From Oscillatoriales cyanobacterium M59_W2019_021 (GTDB lineage Bacteria > Cyanobacteriota > Cyanobacteriia > Cyanobacteriales > Geitlerinemataceae): a stretch of 64,000 bases of DNA. The notes beneath the pieces were generated by a model that did no database searches, had not been told where the DNA came from, and saw nothing but the letters and a program-made list of their open reading frames with translations. A program made the position numbers and the translations under genes. The stretch lies in NCBI GenBank assembly GCA_015295945.1, contig DVED01000085.1, positions 1-64,000 on the forward strand, given 5' to 3'. Positions 1 to 8,225 of the stretch are shown here, one piece after another. Position 1 is the first letter of the stretch, and the number at the start of each line of letters is the position of its first letter.

Positions 1-107
1 AAAAATCGAGGAGAAGTTCAGCTTGAACCCCGAAAATTTTCCGAGAATTCGACTCAACTTCTGGTTGGGTTACTTTGTCGTTAGTCTAAACTCCAGTAAC
101 CACTAAC

Positions 108-136
108 AAACCCCAAACCCCCAACCCCCAACCCCG
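108..136. repeat. AACCCC heptad repeat block
   Basis: Run of AACCCCA/AACCCCC units, the complement of TTTGGGG. The same heptads recur between genes across the window (near 18990, 25220, 33580, 38085, 44655, 45605, 54895, 62155). Bases 1-173 hold no gene that I can support. Confidence 0.7.
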
Positions 137-173
137 GCAAAGGATTCGGCTCTTAACCCGTACTGACGTTAGG

Positions 174-1916
174 CTAGGGAGTCATTTGACGATCGCCCTT
201 GCCTTTGCTGCGTCGCTTCATGCGCGCGCCGATTCCGCCTGCCAGTAATGCCCCCAACATCACAGAAGGTTCCGGGACGTCGGTCTGGTTGCTGGTAACG
301 AGGAACGCATTATCTTGAATGTTGGTAATCGAGGAATTGCGGCGGATGATATCCGACAGGCGCGTAGTTTCGATTTGGGGCAACCAATCAGCAACGTTGG
401 GATCGTTGAGGTAAAAGAACCGATCGCCCGATCGCAGTCGCCCGAACTGGTCGGCGATAATGGAGTGGAAGATTCCCCCCACCATACCCCCATTTACGTG
501 GTCTTCCGCCAGTCCGCCAATCCACAAATCTACATCATCAACGCTATCGTAAACGCTGGCTAAGGCATTTTGAACCGCCATATTCGAGGTGATGTCGGCA
601 AAGCTGGTAGCCGCCCCCAATCCCAGTGCTACCCGCATTTGATTGTACGCCGGGAGTCCGTGGTCGCGTCCCCGCTGCAGATTCAGCGAGGCGAGGTCGA
701 AACCGCCCGCTCCTGGAGGTCCGAACAGGAAGTTGCGCACGTCGTCCACGATGTGGGTATCGACTTCTTGGGCTTTTTGGGAAGCCAACCCCAACAGTAG
801 AGAATCGACGCCGTTCTCGACAATGGCATCGGGGTTGAAGAACGAGTTGCGTAAGGCAATGCTACCGGGGGACGTGCCGTCGTTGTTAATGCGCTGGAGT
901 TGCGGCGACAGCATGGTGTGACCCACGCGGAAGGCGGCGGTGGAAAATTCGTTGGCAATTCCGGCGTTGACGGTGGCATCGTAACCCATGTAGGTTCCCA
1001 GCGCCCCGTCACCCAGCAACATTGGCAAGAATTCGTTGTAGGTAATCACTTGAATTTGGGCGCCAACGATCGATCGGGCTTTTTGATAGATATACTCATC
1101 GACGTTCATCCCAGCATCTGCCGCTTTCTGTGCCACGTGGGGGTCGGCGGCAATCTCGTCGGCAAGGCGGTTGTGTTCCCGCACGAATAAGGTATGGGTG
1201 GCAGTCAGCCCGATTTGTTCGTTGGCTCGCACGTCACCGGCTAGAAAGAAATTCGCCCCCGTTCCTCCGGCATTGGGCAATCCGGCGGTGTTGAACATCA
1301 ACAGATTCCCATCGCTGGTTTTCAATTTGCCCGAACCGTCGAGGGTGCGCAAGGTATTTGCCCGTACCGGGTCGGAACCGTACACCATCGAGGCATCGAT
1401 GTAACTGGTGATTTGGTTCATCTGCTGGCGGGGATTGCCCATTCCGGTTCCCGTGGTGGCGTCGTAGATCGATCGGTTTAAACCGATAGTAGCCGTTCCC
1501 GTGCTGTAGGGATCGAAGTAGGGATCGCCCGTGGGAACCAGTACGTTAAACGCTTCGCCTGGGGCGTGGGTTTCGGTGAGATCGAGATCGTGGTCGATAA
1601 ACTGTCCCCACTGCCACAGCCAATCGCTGGCATTGCGGGAGTTGAAGATCGATCCCGATTGGCTGGCAACGGCGTTGCTGACGGCACGCGGACTGGGCAA
1701 ACTGCTGGGATCTCCACCGCGCGGCATCCACACGCCATCAGCGTAAGCGGGATCGGTCATCCGCAGTAATTGGGTATCGGCAGCCCCCCAATGGGGGTTG
1801 GTCAGATTGTTGCCCGAACCGTCGAGGGTGCGGAATGTGGCGGCGGCGGCAATGTCTGGCACGATTGCCACGGCAGCGGTGGCAACAAGGATGGAACTGA
1901 TTGGACGGAAATACAT
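174..1916 (-). CDS. secreted animal-type haem peroxidase, PEP-CTERM
   Basis: Predicted exported haem peroxidase of the myeloperoxidase/peroxinectin family, 580 residues, oxidising substrates with H2O2 outside the cytoplasm. Residues 1-26 form a signal peptide ending in an alanine run. The catalytic set is visible: distal His109 after haem-ester Asp108 (IDHDLD), distal Arg230 and ester Glu233 (VRANEQ), proximal His333 (RVGHTM). The Met that makes the third haem bond in myeloperoxidase is Gln here. The C-terminus carries a PEP motif, a short hydrophobic stretch and an Arg/Lys cluster, i.e. a PEP-CTERM sorting tag. I start at ATG 1916 because a start at 2009 would lie in a hairpin and place the signal peptide internally. 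ATG 1925 is an alternative. It is a monocistronic gene. The physiological substrate is unknown. Confidence 0.9.
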   Translation of the reverse strand: MYFRPISSILVATAAVAIVPDIAAAATFRTLDGSGNNLTNPHWGAADTQLLRMTDPAYADGVWMPRGGDPSSLPSPRAVSNAVASQSGSIFNSRNASDWLWQWGQFIDHDLDLTETHAPGEAFNVLVPTGDPYFDPYSTGTATIGLNRSIYDATTGTGMGNPRQQMNQITSYIDASMVYGSDPVRANTLRTLDGSGKLKTSDGNLLMFNTAGLPNAGGTGANFFLAGDVRANEQIGLTATHTLFVREHNRLADEIAADPHVAQKAADAGMNVDEYIYQKARSIVGAQIQVITYNEFLPMLLGDGALGTYMGYDATVNAGIANEFSTAAFRVGHTMLSPQLQRINNDGTSPGSIALRNSFFNPDAIVENGVDSLLLGLASQKAQEVDTHIVDDVRNFLFGPPGAGGFDLASLNLQRGRDHGLPAYNQMRVALGLGAATSFADITSNMAVQNALASVYDSVDDVDLWIGGLAEDHVNGGMVGGIFHSIIADQFGRLRSGDRFFYLNDPNVADWLPQIETTRLSDIIRRNSSITNIQDNAFLVTSNQTDVPEPSVMLGALLAGGIGARMKRRSKGKGDRQMTP

Positions 1917-1994
1917 GGCTATCATCAACCGAACTCCGGAGAGAATGAAAAAACTACGGATAAACCCTGGGAAAAACTCGTGCTGGAAATGTCT

Positions 1995-2018
1995 CCCACT
2001 TACCTGCAAATAAGTGGG
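1995..2018 (-). promoter_or_regulatory. hairpin in the leader of the peroxidase gene
   Basis: Perfect 8-bp arms CCCACTTA and TAAGTGGG with an 8-base loop, about 80 bases ahead of the peroxidase start. There is no U-tract, so it is not a clear terminator. A leader structure or an operator is possible. Confidence 0.35.
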
Positions 2019-2474
2019 ATAGATGTTTAGGCGATCGTTTCGTTATTCCGTGCTGTGCTTCTGTGCTTTGCTGATAAACTTAACGGTTAACGCCTTTAGC
2101 TAACACTAGCTTTCGATCGCTCCGATCTCTTGGAAAATTTGCTCATCCCCAACACCGACAATCCAGAATCAATTGCCGACGGCATTGTGCCTAATTCATG
2201 TTCTATATAAGATTCGGGGGTTCGATCTGTTTTTTTCGCGAATCTTAAAGAAAATTAACACAAAGCTCGACGATCTGGCAATCGTTACGGAGATTGGATT
2301 GAGAATGGAGTCCGAAAGTTTCCGATCTCGACCGCATCCATCGCAGTCGCCAGACCCGTGAGAACAACAGTCCAAGCTGAAACCCCATCGATCTTTTCCC
2401 TTCTGCTTTTTGCAGTATATTCAGTGGATTTCAGGTAGAATTCACAGCAGGCAACAAATCAACCCCCATTGAGG
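2019..2474. other. intergenic region between divergent genes
   Basis: Divergent upstream region of the peroxidase (minus) and the CpcT-like lyase (plus). A 62-codon frame at 2173-2361 has no start signal or recognisable product. I see no RNA gene or repeat here. Promoters for both genes should lie here but I cannot place them. Confidence 0.5.
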
Positions 2475-3047
2475 ATGTATAGCTCAACCCTGCAAACCCT
2501 GGCGCAATGGCTGGCGGGAGAATTCGACAATCGAGAGCAAGCCTTCGAGTCCCCGCAATGGTTCGTCCACTTGCACCTCTGGCATCGTCTCTTGCCGAGG
2601 GCGATCGATGGTAACATCGCATTATTTGCCGAACAAGCCTCGGTCATCAGCCAAAATCCTCCCTATCGCCAGCGAATTTTAGTGTTGTACCCGACAGATT
2701 CTTCCGATCTCGTTCTCGTTCGGTATTGGGCTTTTAAACATCCCGATCGAGTTCAGGGAGCCGGAGCCAATCCCAGCTTACTAGATAATATTAGCGAATC
2801 TGATCTCGAAGCGCTTCCCGGATGTTATTTAAAGGCAATCCTGCAAAACGATACTTTTATTGCCCAACCAGATGAGGGAGTGAATTGTTATTTTCAGTAT
2901 GACGGACAACAACGTCAAGTCGTGTTGGGCTTTGAATCTAGCGATCGCACATTTAAAAGCTTCGATCGCGGCGTCGATCCGATAACCCAAAAAGGACTGT
3001 GGGGTGCATTAATGGGACCGTACGAGTTTAAAAAACAACAGAATTAA
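2475..3047 (+). CDS. CpcT/CpeT-family phycobiliprotein lyase
   Basis: T-type chromophore lyase, 190 residues, the usual length for the family. Family members attach phycocyanobilin to a beta-subunit cysteine (Cys153-type site) of phycocyanin or phycoerythrocyanin, or act on phycoerythrin. Recognisable family features are the N-terminal LAQWLAGEF segment, a central RILVLYP strand with the RYWAFKHP stretch, the GCYLKAI turn and the C-terminal GLWGALMGPYEF. I start at ATG 2475; an in-frame TTG at 2469 is an alternative, and neither has a good ribosome binding site. It is not linked to phycobilisome structural genes here, so the exact substrate cannot be told from context. Confidence 0.8.
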   Translation: MYSSTLQTLAQWLAGEFDNREQAFESPQWFVHLHLWHRLLPRAIDGNIALFAEQASVISQNPPYRQRILVLYPTDSSDLVLVRYWAFKHPDRVQGAGANPSLLDNISESDLEALPGCYLKAILQNDTFIAQPDEGVNCYFQYDGQQRQVVLGFESSDRTFKSFDRGVDPITQKGLWGALMGPYEFKKQQN

Positions 3048-3302
3048 CCCAACCGCGAATTGGGAGAAGCCGTGAAGACGGGTTTTGTATCTGTCGCCGC
3101 CAATTCCCTTCCCAGGGAAGGGAAGATTTCTCAAAGCGATTTAGATTAATTAGCGGGCAATTTCCGCCTTTCTCAACAAACGGGTTCGATTGGACAAACT
3201 TGGGTTTTATCCGGCAAATTAACTGAGGCAAATGCCGACATTTTAGAAGTTGCCAAAGATTGCTACCGATACCATTGATCGCGATCGGCAACGACTTTAC
3301 AA

Positions 3303-4838
3303 TTACATCAACAGATTGGGGGCGGGCAATAAAATAATAGCCAGGAAAGTCAATGCTAGCAAGCCCAAAAAGTCTCGGGTATTGTCGAGTTCGCTGACGT
3401 CGTTGAGGGCGGGTTCGTCGCGGATAGGCATAAAGAAAAATAGCAAAGCCCAGACCCACAAATCCCGATGGATGAAAGCAAGCAAAAGCATCAGCAAGCG
3501 AACGACTTGAGCGATCCCCAAGGCAGTTCGCTGTCCGAACATGGCATGAACCATGTGACCGCCGTCGAGTTGTCCGATGGGCATCAGATTGAAGGCGGTG
3601 ACGATCAAACCCAGGTATCCGGCGATCGCTACGGGATGGAGATCGATCACCTTTTGTGCCGTCAGGGCGCTGCCGAAGGTTAACTTGCCGATTAGGGTCA
3701 GCAACAGCGAAAAGCTGGGCGTGAGGGAATCAAAACTCAACAGCCCCGAATTTTCCGTAAGGGGTACGATTTCCGAGTGGGCAAATCCCCAAACCAATAG
3801 CGGTAACGCGATCGCCAACCCGGCAACGGGACCGGCAAGACTGACATCGAAAAGGGCTTTGCGATGGGGAACGGGCGATCGCATTTGGATGAATGCGCCA
3901 AAGGTTCCCAAAAACACGGGAAAGGGGATGAAGAAGGGCAACGTGGCGCGAATTTTATACCATTGTGCGGCGAGGTAGTGACCCAATTCGTGGGTTCCCA
4001 AAATGGCGATTAAGGAGAGGGAATAGGGCAACCCCCGCAACAGCAGTGCCGGATCGTCTTGGAGATCGGTTGGGGACACGCCGCTGAAGATAGCACCGCT
4101 TCCGGTGGTGGTGAACAGGGTGATCAGCAGCAGCAGGGCGGCAAAATTGGGCTGTAAGATGGGGTCGGATTCAGTTCGCTCGCGCGAGCGACTCCCTTTG
4201 GGAGTATCTCCGGGCAACGACTCCGATCGATCGATCGTTTGAGCTTGAGGATTGGGAACGAGGACGAAAAAGGGCTGCTGGGCATTCCAATTTTCGTGAA
4301 ACACCACCAAGAAGCGATCTCCGAAACCCCGTTCGATATTGTCCCGAACGGTTTTGTAAGCATTATCGGGATCGGTTCGCAATTGACCCCGGCAAATCAC
4401 CGCTTGGGGTCGGTACTCCAAGTTATGGATGTAGTATACCGACCACGGAAAGCAGTCTTTCAGTTTAGTTTCTTCCTCGCGATCGAAAGGACGCAACCGA
4501 GAAGCCGGAGGGTTGAATTCCTCCTCAGCATCAATCACCGCATCGTTAGATGGCGGAGGTACGGTAGTATCCGGTGTGGGAGATTCGCGCGGCTTGCGCC
4601 CCCGATAGACCAGCCACCAGTAAAGGGCAAAACACAGAACAAACGGGGCAATTGCCACGATCGCCGGAATGGGCTGATCTTCCCCGTGGACGATCGCCCA
4701 AAAGCCCAAAACCGCAGCCGGAGTCATCATCACCAGCCACAGCAGCCAAATAGGAGTGCGGGTGATGCGCGGTACGCTCCGCTGCAAAATAAGATAAGTA
4801 AAGAGTCCGAGAACTAAGAGCAACCAGAAAAAATTCAT
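3303..4838 (-). CDS. site-2 protease family membrane metalloprotease
   Basis: Intramembrane zinc metalloprotease of the M50/S2P family, 511 residues, resembling the plant plastid EGY proteins. Two N-terminal membrane segments (about 1-18 and 27-48) are followed by a soluble domain of roughly 190 residues and then the catalytic membrane domain with HELGH (zinc ligands and Glu) and the later LMPIGQLDGGH motif providing the Asp ligand. It cleaves membrane proteins within the bilayer; the substrate is unknown. I chose ATG 4838 because the protein then begins directly with a hydrophobic helix. That codon overlaps the start codon of the divergent neighbour by two bases. Confidence 0.88.
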   Translation of the reverse strand: MNFFWLLLVLGLFTYLILQRSVPRITRTPIWLLWLVMMTPAAVLGFWAIVHGEDQPIPAIVAIAPFVLCFALYWWLVYRGRKPRESPTPDTTVPPPSNDAVIDAEEEFNPPASRLRPFDREEETKLKDCFPWSVYYIHNLEYRPQAVICRGQLRTDPDNAYKTVRDNIERGFGDRFLVVFHENWNAQQPFFVLVPNPQAQTIDRSESLPGDTPKGSRSRERTESDPILQPNFAALLLLITLFTTTGSGAIFSGVSPTDLQDDPALLLRGLPYSLSLIAILGTHELGHYLAAQWYKIRATLPFFIPFPVFLGTFGAFIQMRSPVPHRKALFDVSLAGPVAGLAIALPLLVWGFAHSEIVPLTENSGLLSFDSLTPSFSLLLTLIGKLTFGSALTAQKVIDLHPVAIAGYLGLIVTAFNLMPIGQLDGGHMVHAMFGQRTALGIAQVVRLLMLLLAFIHRDLWVWALLFFFMPIRDEPALNDVSELDNTRDFLGLLALTFLAIILLPAPNLLM

Positions 4839-5520
4839 GCCATCTCTACGCTTGGCGTCGCCCAAACAACCACGGCGCATCCTGGATAATGTGTTTGCTT
4901 TCCCGCCAAATCGGGACACATTAGGAGCAACCGCCTATCTCATTGTAGAAAAAGATGCCAAGATCCTGATTGACTGTCCCGCATTTGATGAAATTACGCG
5001 AGATTTTTTGCAGGCACAGGGGGGAGTTGACTGGTTGGTGATTACCCATCGCGGGGGAATTGGCAAGGCGGTGCAAGTCCAGCAGGAAACTGGATGCGCG
5101 ATCGCCATCCAGGAACGGGAAGCCTATCTCCTTAAGGATGCGAAGGTCACTACTTTTCGATCGGAGATGGAACTTCCGGGGCATTGTTTGGGGATTTGGA
5201 CGCCCGGTCACTCTCCCGGCTCGTCCTGTTGGTATTATTCCGGTGGGGGCGGCATTTTGTTTACGGGTCGCCATTTACTTCCCGATCGTCACGGCAACCC
5301 CGTTCCGCTGCGTACTGCGAAAACTTTCCATTGGCGGCGGCAAATCGACAGCACCCGATCGCTCCTCGATCGCTTTTCCCCCCAAACCCTACAATTGATT
5401 TGTCCGGGCGCCAATACCGGATTCCTCCGAGGCAAACGCGGCATCGAACCTGCTTACGACCCGTTATCGGCGATCGATTTCCAGGCGTTATTGTCTGCGG
5501 AAATTGGATTCGGTCGTTAG
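4837..5520 (+). CDS. degenerate metallo-beta-lactamase-fold protein
   Basis: 227-residue protein with the metallo-beta-lactamase fold: ILIDCPAF strand-turn, VDWLVITHRGGIGK, and TPGHSPGSSCWYY. The canonical zinc motif HxHxDH is absent: the loop reads THRGGIGKA, keeping only the first His. The GHSPGS element and a later GRHLLPD stay. This suggests an altered metal site, a different metal or a non-catalytic role. The start ATG 4837 lies in a CATG shared with the divergent protease gene, so either the two genes share an unusually compressed divergent start or the true start is elsewhere. Function is not known to me. Confidence 0.75.
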   Translation: MPSLRLASPKQPRRILDNVFAFPPNRDTLGATAYLIVEKDAKILIDCPAFDEITRDFLQAQGGVDWLVITHRGGIGKAVQVQQETGCAIAIQEREAYLLKDAKVTTFRSEMELPGHCLGIWTPGHSPGSSCWYYSGGGGILFTGRHLLPDRHGNPVPLRTAKTFHWRRQIDSTRSLLDRFSPQTLQLICPGANTGFLRGKRGIEPAYDPLSAIDFQALLSAEIGFGR

Positions 5521-5667
5521 TGGTTAGTGGTGAGTTGTTGGTCATTTGAGGTTTGGGATTGGGTAGGATGCGTTAAGCAACGCATCATTTTAATAGAGTT
5601 GCTAGTTGCTTTTCTCCCCCTGCCTCCCCGGCTTCCCCTGCTCAAGAAAGCTCAAGACTGCTCCTCC
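5521..5667. repeat. composite intergenic repeat with hairpin
   Basis: Contains TTAGTGGTTAGTGGT, then GGTCATTTG and GGTTTGGGATTGG blocks, a perfect hairpin GATGCGTTaagcAACGCATC near 5567-5586, and a CCCCTGCTCAAGAAAGCT module, ending in CTCC just ahead of the DUF3370 ATG. The same modules recur ahead of other genes. Confidence 0.65.
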
Positions 5668-7095
5668 ATGAAATTCCCTCAATTCTTACTCGCCGGAATC
5701 TTCCTCGCTGGAGGGACGATCGCCTGTCGTCCCCTGCATATTTCGATTCCCGCACCCGATCCCAATGCCGCAGCAGAACCGCCTAGGATGGCGACCCCAA
5801 ATAATCGGGATATCGTCCGATCGAACCAGGTGCGATCGTTACCGGGACAGTTGGACGACACCCCCATGTTTAACAGCAACAGTCCGGAATGGGTGAAAAC
5901 CGAGGGAATTTTACTGTCTACTTTTCCCCCAGAAGGCAAACAAGTTCCCGCAGCGCATTTAAACTTTCCCTTCGACGGAGATTTTACGATCTTCGCCCAC
6001 CATTTCACCCACACTCCCCCCGATCTCAAAACCCTCTACATCGGCATTCTCGTCCGCAATCCCGGCAAGCAACCCGTAACCCTGTCTATCTTTGAAGCGG
6101 CGAGTTATTTAATGGAACCCGACGCGCCATTTAAGCAACAAGAACCGATGTTAGATAATCCCAACGGCGACATTTTTTCGGGTCCCGGAATTCGCGCCGT
6201 GGATAACGTCTTACGGGGTCGGCGATTGGAGGATTTTCCCGCGCAAATTGTCATCCCGCCGGGGCAAAGTCGAATGCTGATGAATTTACCGATTCCCGTC
6301 CGCAATTTGCCCGAACCCATTAACGGGCGATCGAGTTTTATTCACCTCGCCAGTCGCGGACAAGTTTACGTCGCAAGTTTAGCAATGTATGCCCAAAAAA
6401 ATGACGACGGAACCGAACGCGCCCCCACCTTAGAAGAATGGCAAAACGTGTTAGATAAAGGGGGATTGGCAGGACCGCGCGATCGCGTGCCAACCCCGCC
6501 AAATCAAACGGGAGGATCGCTGGTTTACGGTCGCGTAGCTGGGGTGCAACAAGGATCGCGCTGGCAAGCCAATTTAACCGATGAAGCGAGTGATCGCCTC
6601 ACCCTTCCCACGGTCGATCGTCCCATTTCTTATGTTATCAGTACCTTGCGTGGCGGCAGATTGGGAACGCCACAACTTCAAGCTGCACCGATGCAAGTTC
6701 GCTATCCGGATACTGCCTACGAATCCCACGGAAACTATGGCGTTCGCTACGATTTAAAGCTACCTTTATTTAACGATACCGATCGAACTCAAAAAGTTGC
6801 TATTAAGTTAGAAACACCGATCAAAGAAGACCAACTGTCCCAAGGGGGATTGCGCTTCCGGCAACCTCCGCTAGATTTTCCCTTTTTCCGGGGAACGGTA
6901 CGTTTGAGTACGATGAAAGGGGAAGAACGATCAGCAATGCGTTACATCCATTTATGGCATCGTCAGGGTCAAGTTATCGAACCTTTGGAAACTGTAGAAA
7001 TCGCACCCCAAGAAGTGCGATTGCTCCGTTTGGAATTTCTCTATCCCCCCGATTCGGTTCCACCCCAAGTTTTGACGATCGAAACGGTAAAATAA
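5668..7095 (+). CDS. DUF3370 lipoprotein
   Basis: Conserved cyanobacterial DUF3370 protein, 475 residues. Starting at ATG 5668 gives a short hydrophobic signal ending GGTIAC, a plausible lipobox, so it is probably anchored to a membrane by a lipidated Cys20. The mature part starts with a proline/alanine-rich linker followed by the family signature (IVRSNQVRSLPGQLDDTPMF and GILLSTFPPEGK). No catalytic motif is evident; a periplasmic structural or binding role is possible but unproven. The longer frame from 5527 runs through repeat sequence and is rejected. Confidence 0.8.
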   Translation: MKFPQFLLAGIFLAGGTIACRPLHISIPAPDPNAAAEPPRMATPNNRDIVRSNQVRSLPGQLDDTPMFNSNSPEWVKTEGILLSTFPPEGKQVPAAHLNFPFDGDFTIFAHHFTHTPPDLKTLYIGILVRNPGKQPVTLSIFEAASYLMEPDAPFKQQEPMLDNPNGDIFSGPGIRAVDNVLRGRRLEDFPAQIVIPPGQSRMLMNLPIPVRNLPEPINGRSSFIHLASRGQVYVASLAMYAQKNDDGTERAPTLEEWQNVLDKGGLAGPRDRVPTPPNQTGGSLVYGRVAGVQQGSRWQANLTDEASDRLTLPTVDRPISYVISTLRGGRLGTPQLQAAPMQVRYPDTAYESHGNYGVRYDLKLPLFNDTDRTQKVAIKLETPIKEDQLSQGGLRFRQPPLDFPFFRGTVRLSTMKGEERSAMRYIHLWHRQGQVIEPLETVEIAPQEVRLLRLEFLYPPDSVPPQVLTIETVK

Positions 7096-7147
7096 TTGAC
7101 GTAGCTCGGGGTTAGGTGGGCGAATGGAATTCACGCCGACAGAAGCA

Positions 7148-7226
7148 AAGTCCGCCGACGCGGACTCATCAATTCCTTAACCCGTGCAGGCGGGTTTCGC
7201 TCCTGTAGTTGCGGTTTCAACCGCCA
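7148..7226. repeat. array of three short hairpins
   Basis: Three adjacent perfect stem-loops: GTCCGCcgacGCGGAC, AACCCGtgcagGCGGGTT and GCGGTTtcAACCGC. They lie between the DUF3370 gene and the acetyltransferase. They look like a dispersed palindromic repeat family and may also end transcription of the DUF3370 gene, although no U-tract follows. Confidence 0.6.
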
Positions 7227-7269
7227 TTGTGTTGAGGGGACTTTCATTGAATACTAAGATTAGATACGC

Positions 7270-7902
7270 ATGACCCAAAACTATCCCGATTCGACACAAA
7301 TTCACCCTATTCCCGCCCACCCTCGGGTGTGTTTCCTGAAAAATGTGGTGAAATCTCCCAATATTATCGTTGGAGATTATACGTACTACGACGATCCGAT
7401 GGAACCAGAAAATTTCGAGCGCAACGTGTTATATCACTTCGGCACCGATCGCCTGATTATCGGCAAATTTTGCGCGATCGCCACGGGAGTAAAATTCATC
7501 ATGAATGGCGCCAACCACAGTTTAGAAGGAATCTCTACCTATCCTTTCCCCATCTTTGGTGCGGGTTGGGAAGGGGAAATGGATAAACTAATGAATTTAC
7601 CCGATCGCGGCGATACGGTGGTCGGTCACGATGTTTGGTTGGGATACGAATCGATCGTGATGCCGGGAGTGAAAATTGGCAATGGGGCGATCGTCGCTGC
7701 CAAATCGGTCGTCGTTAAAGACGTTCCTGCTTATACCATTGTGGGAGGAAATCCAGCCCAACTTATCAAACAACGGTTCGGCGATGAGGAGATCGCTTTA
7801 CTAGAACAGATAGCTTGGTGGGATTGGGATCTCGATAAAATGACTCGCAATCTTCCCTACATCATGGGGAACGACGTGCGAGCTTTGTGTCAAGCAAAAT
7901 AA
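7270..7902 (+). CDS. Vat/CatB-type hexapeptide O-acetyltransferase
   Basis: 210-residue left-handed beta-helix acyltransferase of the xenobiotic acetyltransferase (Vat/CatB) group, which uses acetyl-CoA to acetylate hydroxyl groups. Hallmarks are the N-terminal NIIVGDYTYYDDP, the helix coil IGKFCAIATGVKFI, the catalytic His in NGANHSLEG, a loop YPFPIFGAGW, and the repeated hexapeptides from about 115 to 160 (VVGHDVWLGYESIVMPGVKIG). Length matches streptogramin A acetyltransferases, but chromosomal homologues of this type are common and usually of unknown substrate, so resistance should not be assumed. Confidence 0.85.
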   Translation: MTQNYPDSTQIHPIPAHPRVCFLKNVVKSPNIIVGDYTYYDDPMEPENFERNVLYHFGTDRLIIGKFCAIATGVKFIMNGANHSLEGISTYPFPIFGAGWEGEMDKLMNLPDRGDTVVGHDVWLGYESIVMPGVKIGNGAIVAAKSVVVKDVPAYTIVGGNPAQLIKQRFGDEEIALLEQIAWWDWDLDKMTRNLPYIMGNDVRALCQAK

Positions 7903-8154
7903 ATGAAAACGAACTCATATTCGTAGCGAAGCCGAACGTGTTGACACTCCCCGCTAAATGCGAGACGGGGATTCTTGGTTCGTCGCGATGCCGTTAGTTG
8001 GGTAACGTTAGTACGGGTTAAGCAAAACCCTATATTCCTTGTTGTTGATGGGGTTGGGAGTTTGAGGATTTTAGATTTTAGGAGATTTTAGATTTGGGGT
8101 GGGGATCTATGACCCCTAACGGGTTACGCTAGCTCAGCGCATGGCGCTTAGCTA
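7903..8154. other. intergenic region with repeat fragments
   Basis: Together with the following terminator this makes a gene-free stretch of about 320 bases. It holds a possible IS200/IS605 end (7941-7980), T/G-rich filler near 8040-8100 (GGGGTTGGGAG and TTTTAGATTT repeats) and a GC-rich palindromic piece near 8120-8150 (TAGCTCAGCGCATGGCGCTTAGCTA). No open reading frame is convincing. Confidence 0.5.
7941..7980. mobile_element. possible IS200/IS605-type terminal hairpin
   Basis: The segment TTGACACTCCCCG, an A-rich 12-base loop, then CGGGGATTCTTGGTT matches in layout the subterminal hairpin that flanks cyanobacterial IS200/IS605 elements encoding TnpB. Arms TCCCCG and CGGGGA pair. No transposase or TnpB frame is next to it, so this is at most a solo end or relic. 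The call rests on memory of the pattern, not on a search. Confidence 0.4.
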
Positions 8155-8188
8155 TATCCCAAAAAAAATCCCCTCGGGAGAGGGGAAG
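8155..8188 (-). terminator. rho-independent terminator of the PEP-CTERM gene
   Basis: Read on the minus strand, the stem CCCCTC with loop TCCC and GAGGGG is followed by A and eight T residues, starting about 40 bases past the stop codon of the gene at 8226. A strong canonical terminator. Confidence 0.85.
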
Positions 8189-8225
8189 CACATGTCAATA
8201 GCTTGGCGAAAAATCGATCGCTGGC

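Noticed and set aside
2173-2361. 62-codon frame upstream of the CpcT-like gene
   Set aside because: No ribosome binding site, no domain, unusual composition.
7270-7902. Acquired streptogramin or chloramphenicol resistance gene
   Set aside because: The fold fits Vat/CatB, but base composition and HIP1 octamers match the chromosome and no mobile context surrounds it.
7903-8154. Complete insertion sequence
   Set aside because: Only a possible end hairpin is seen; no transposase or TnpB frame exists.
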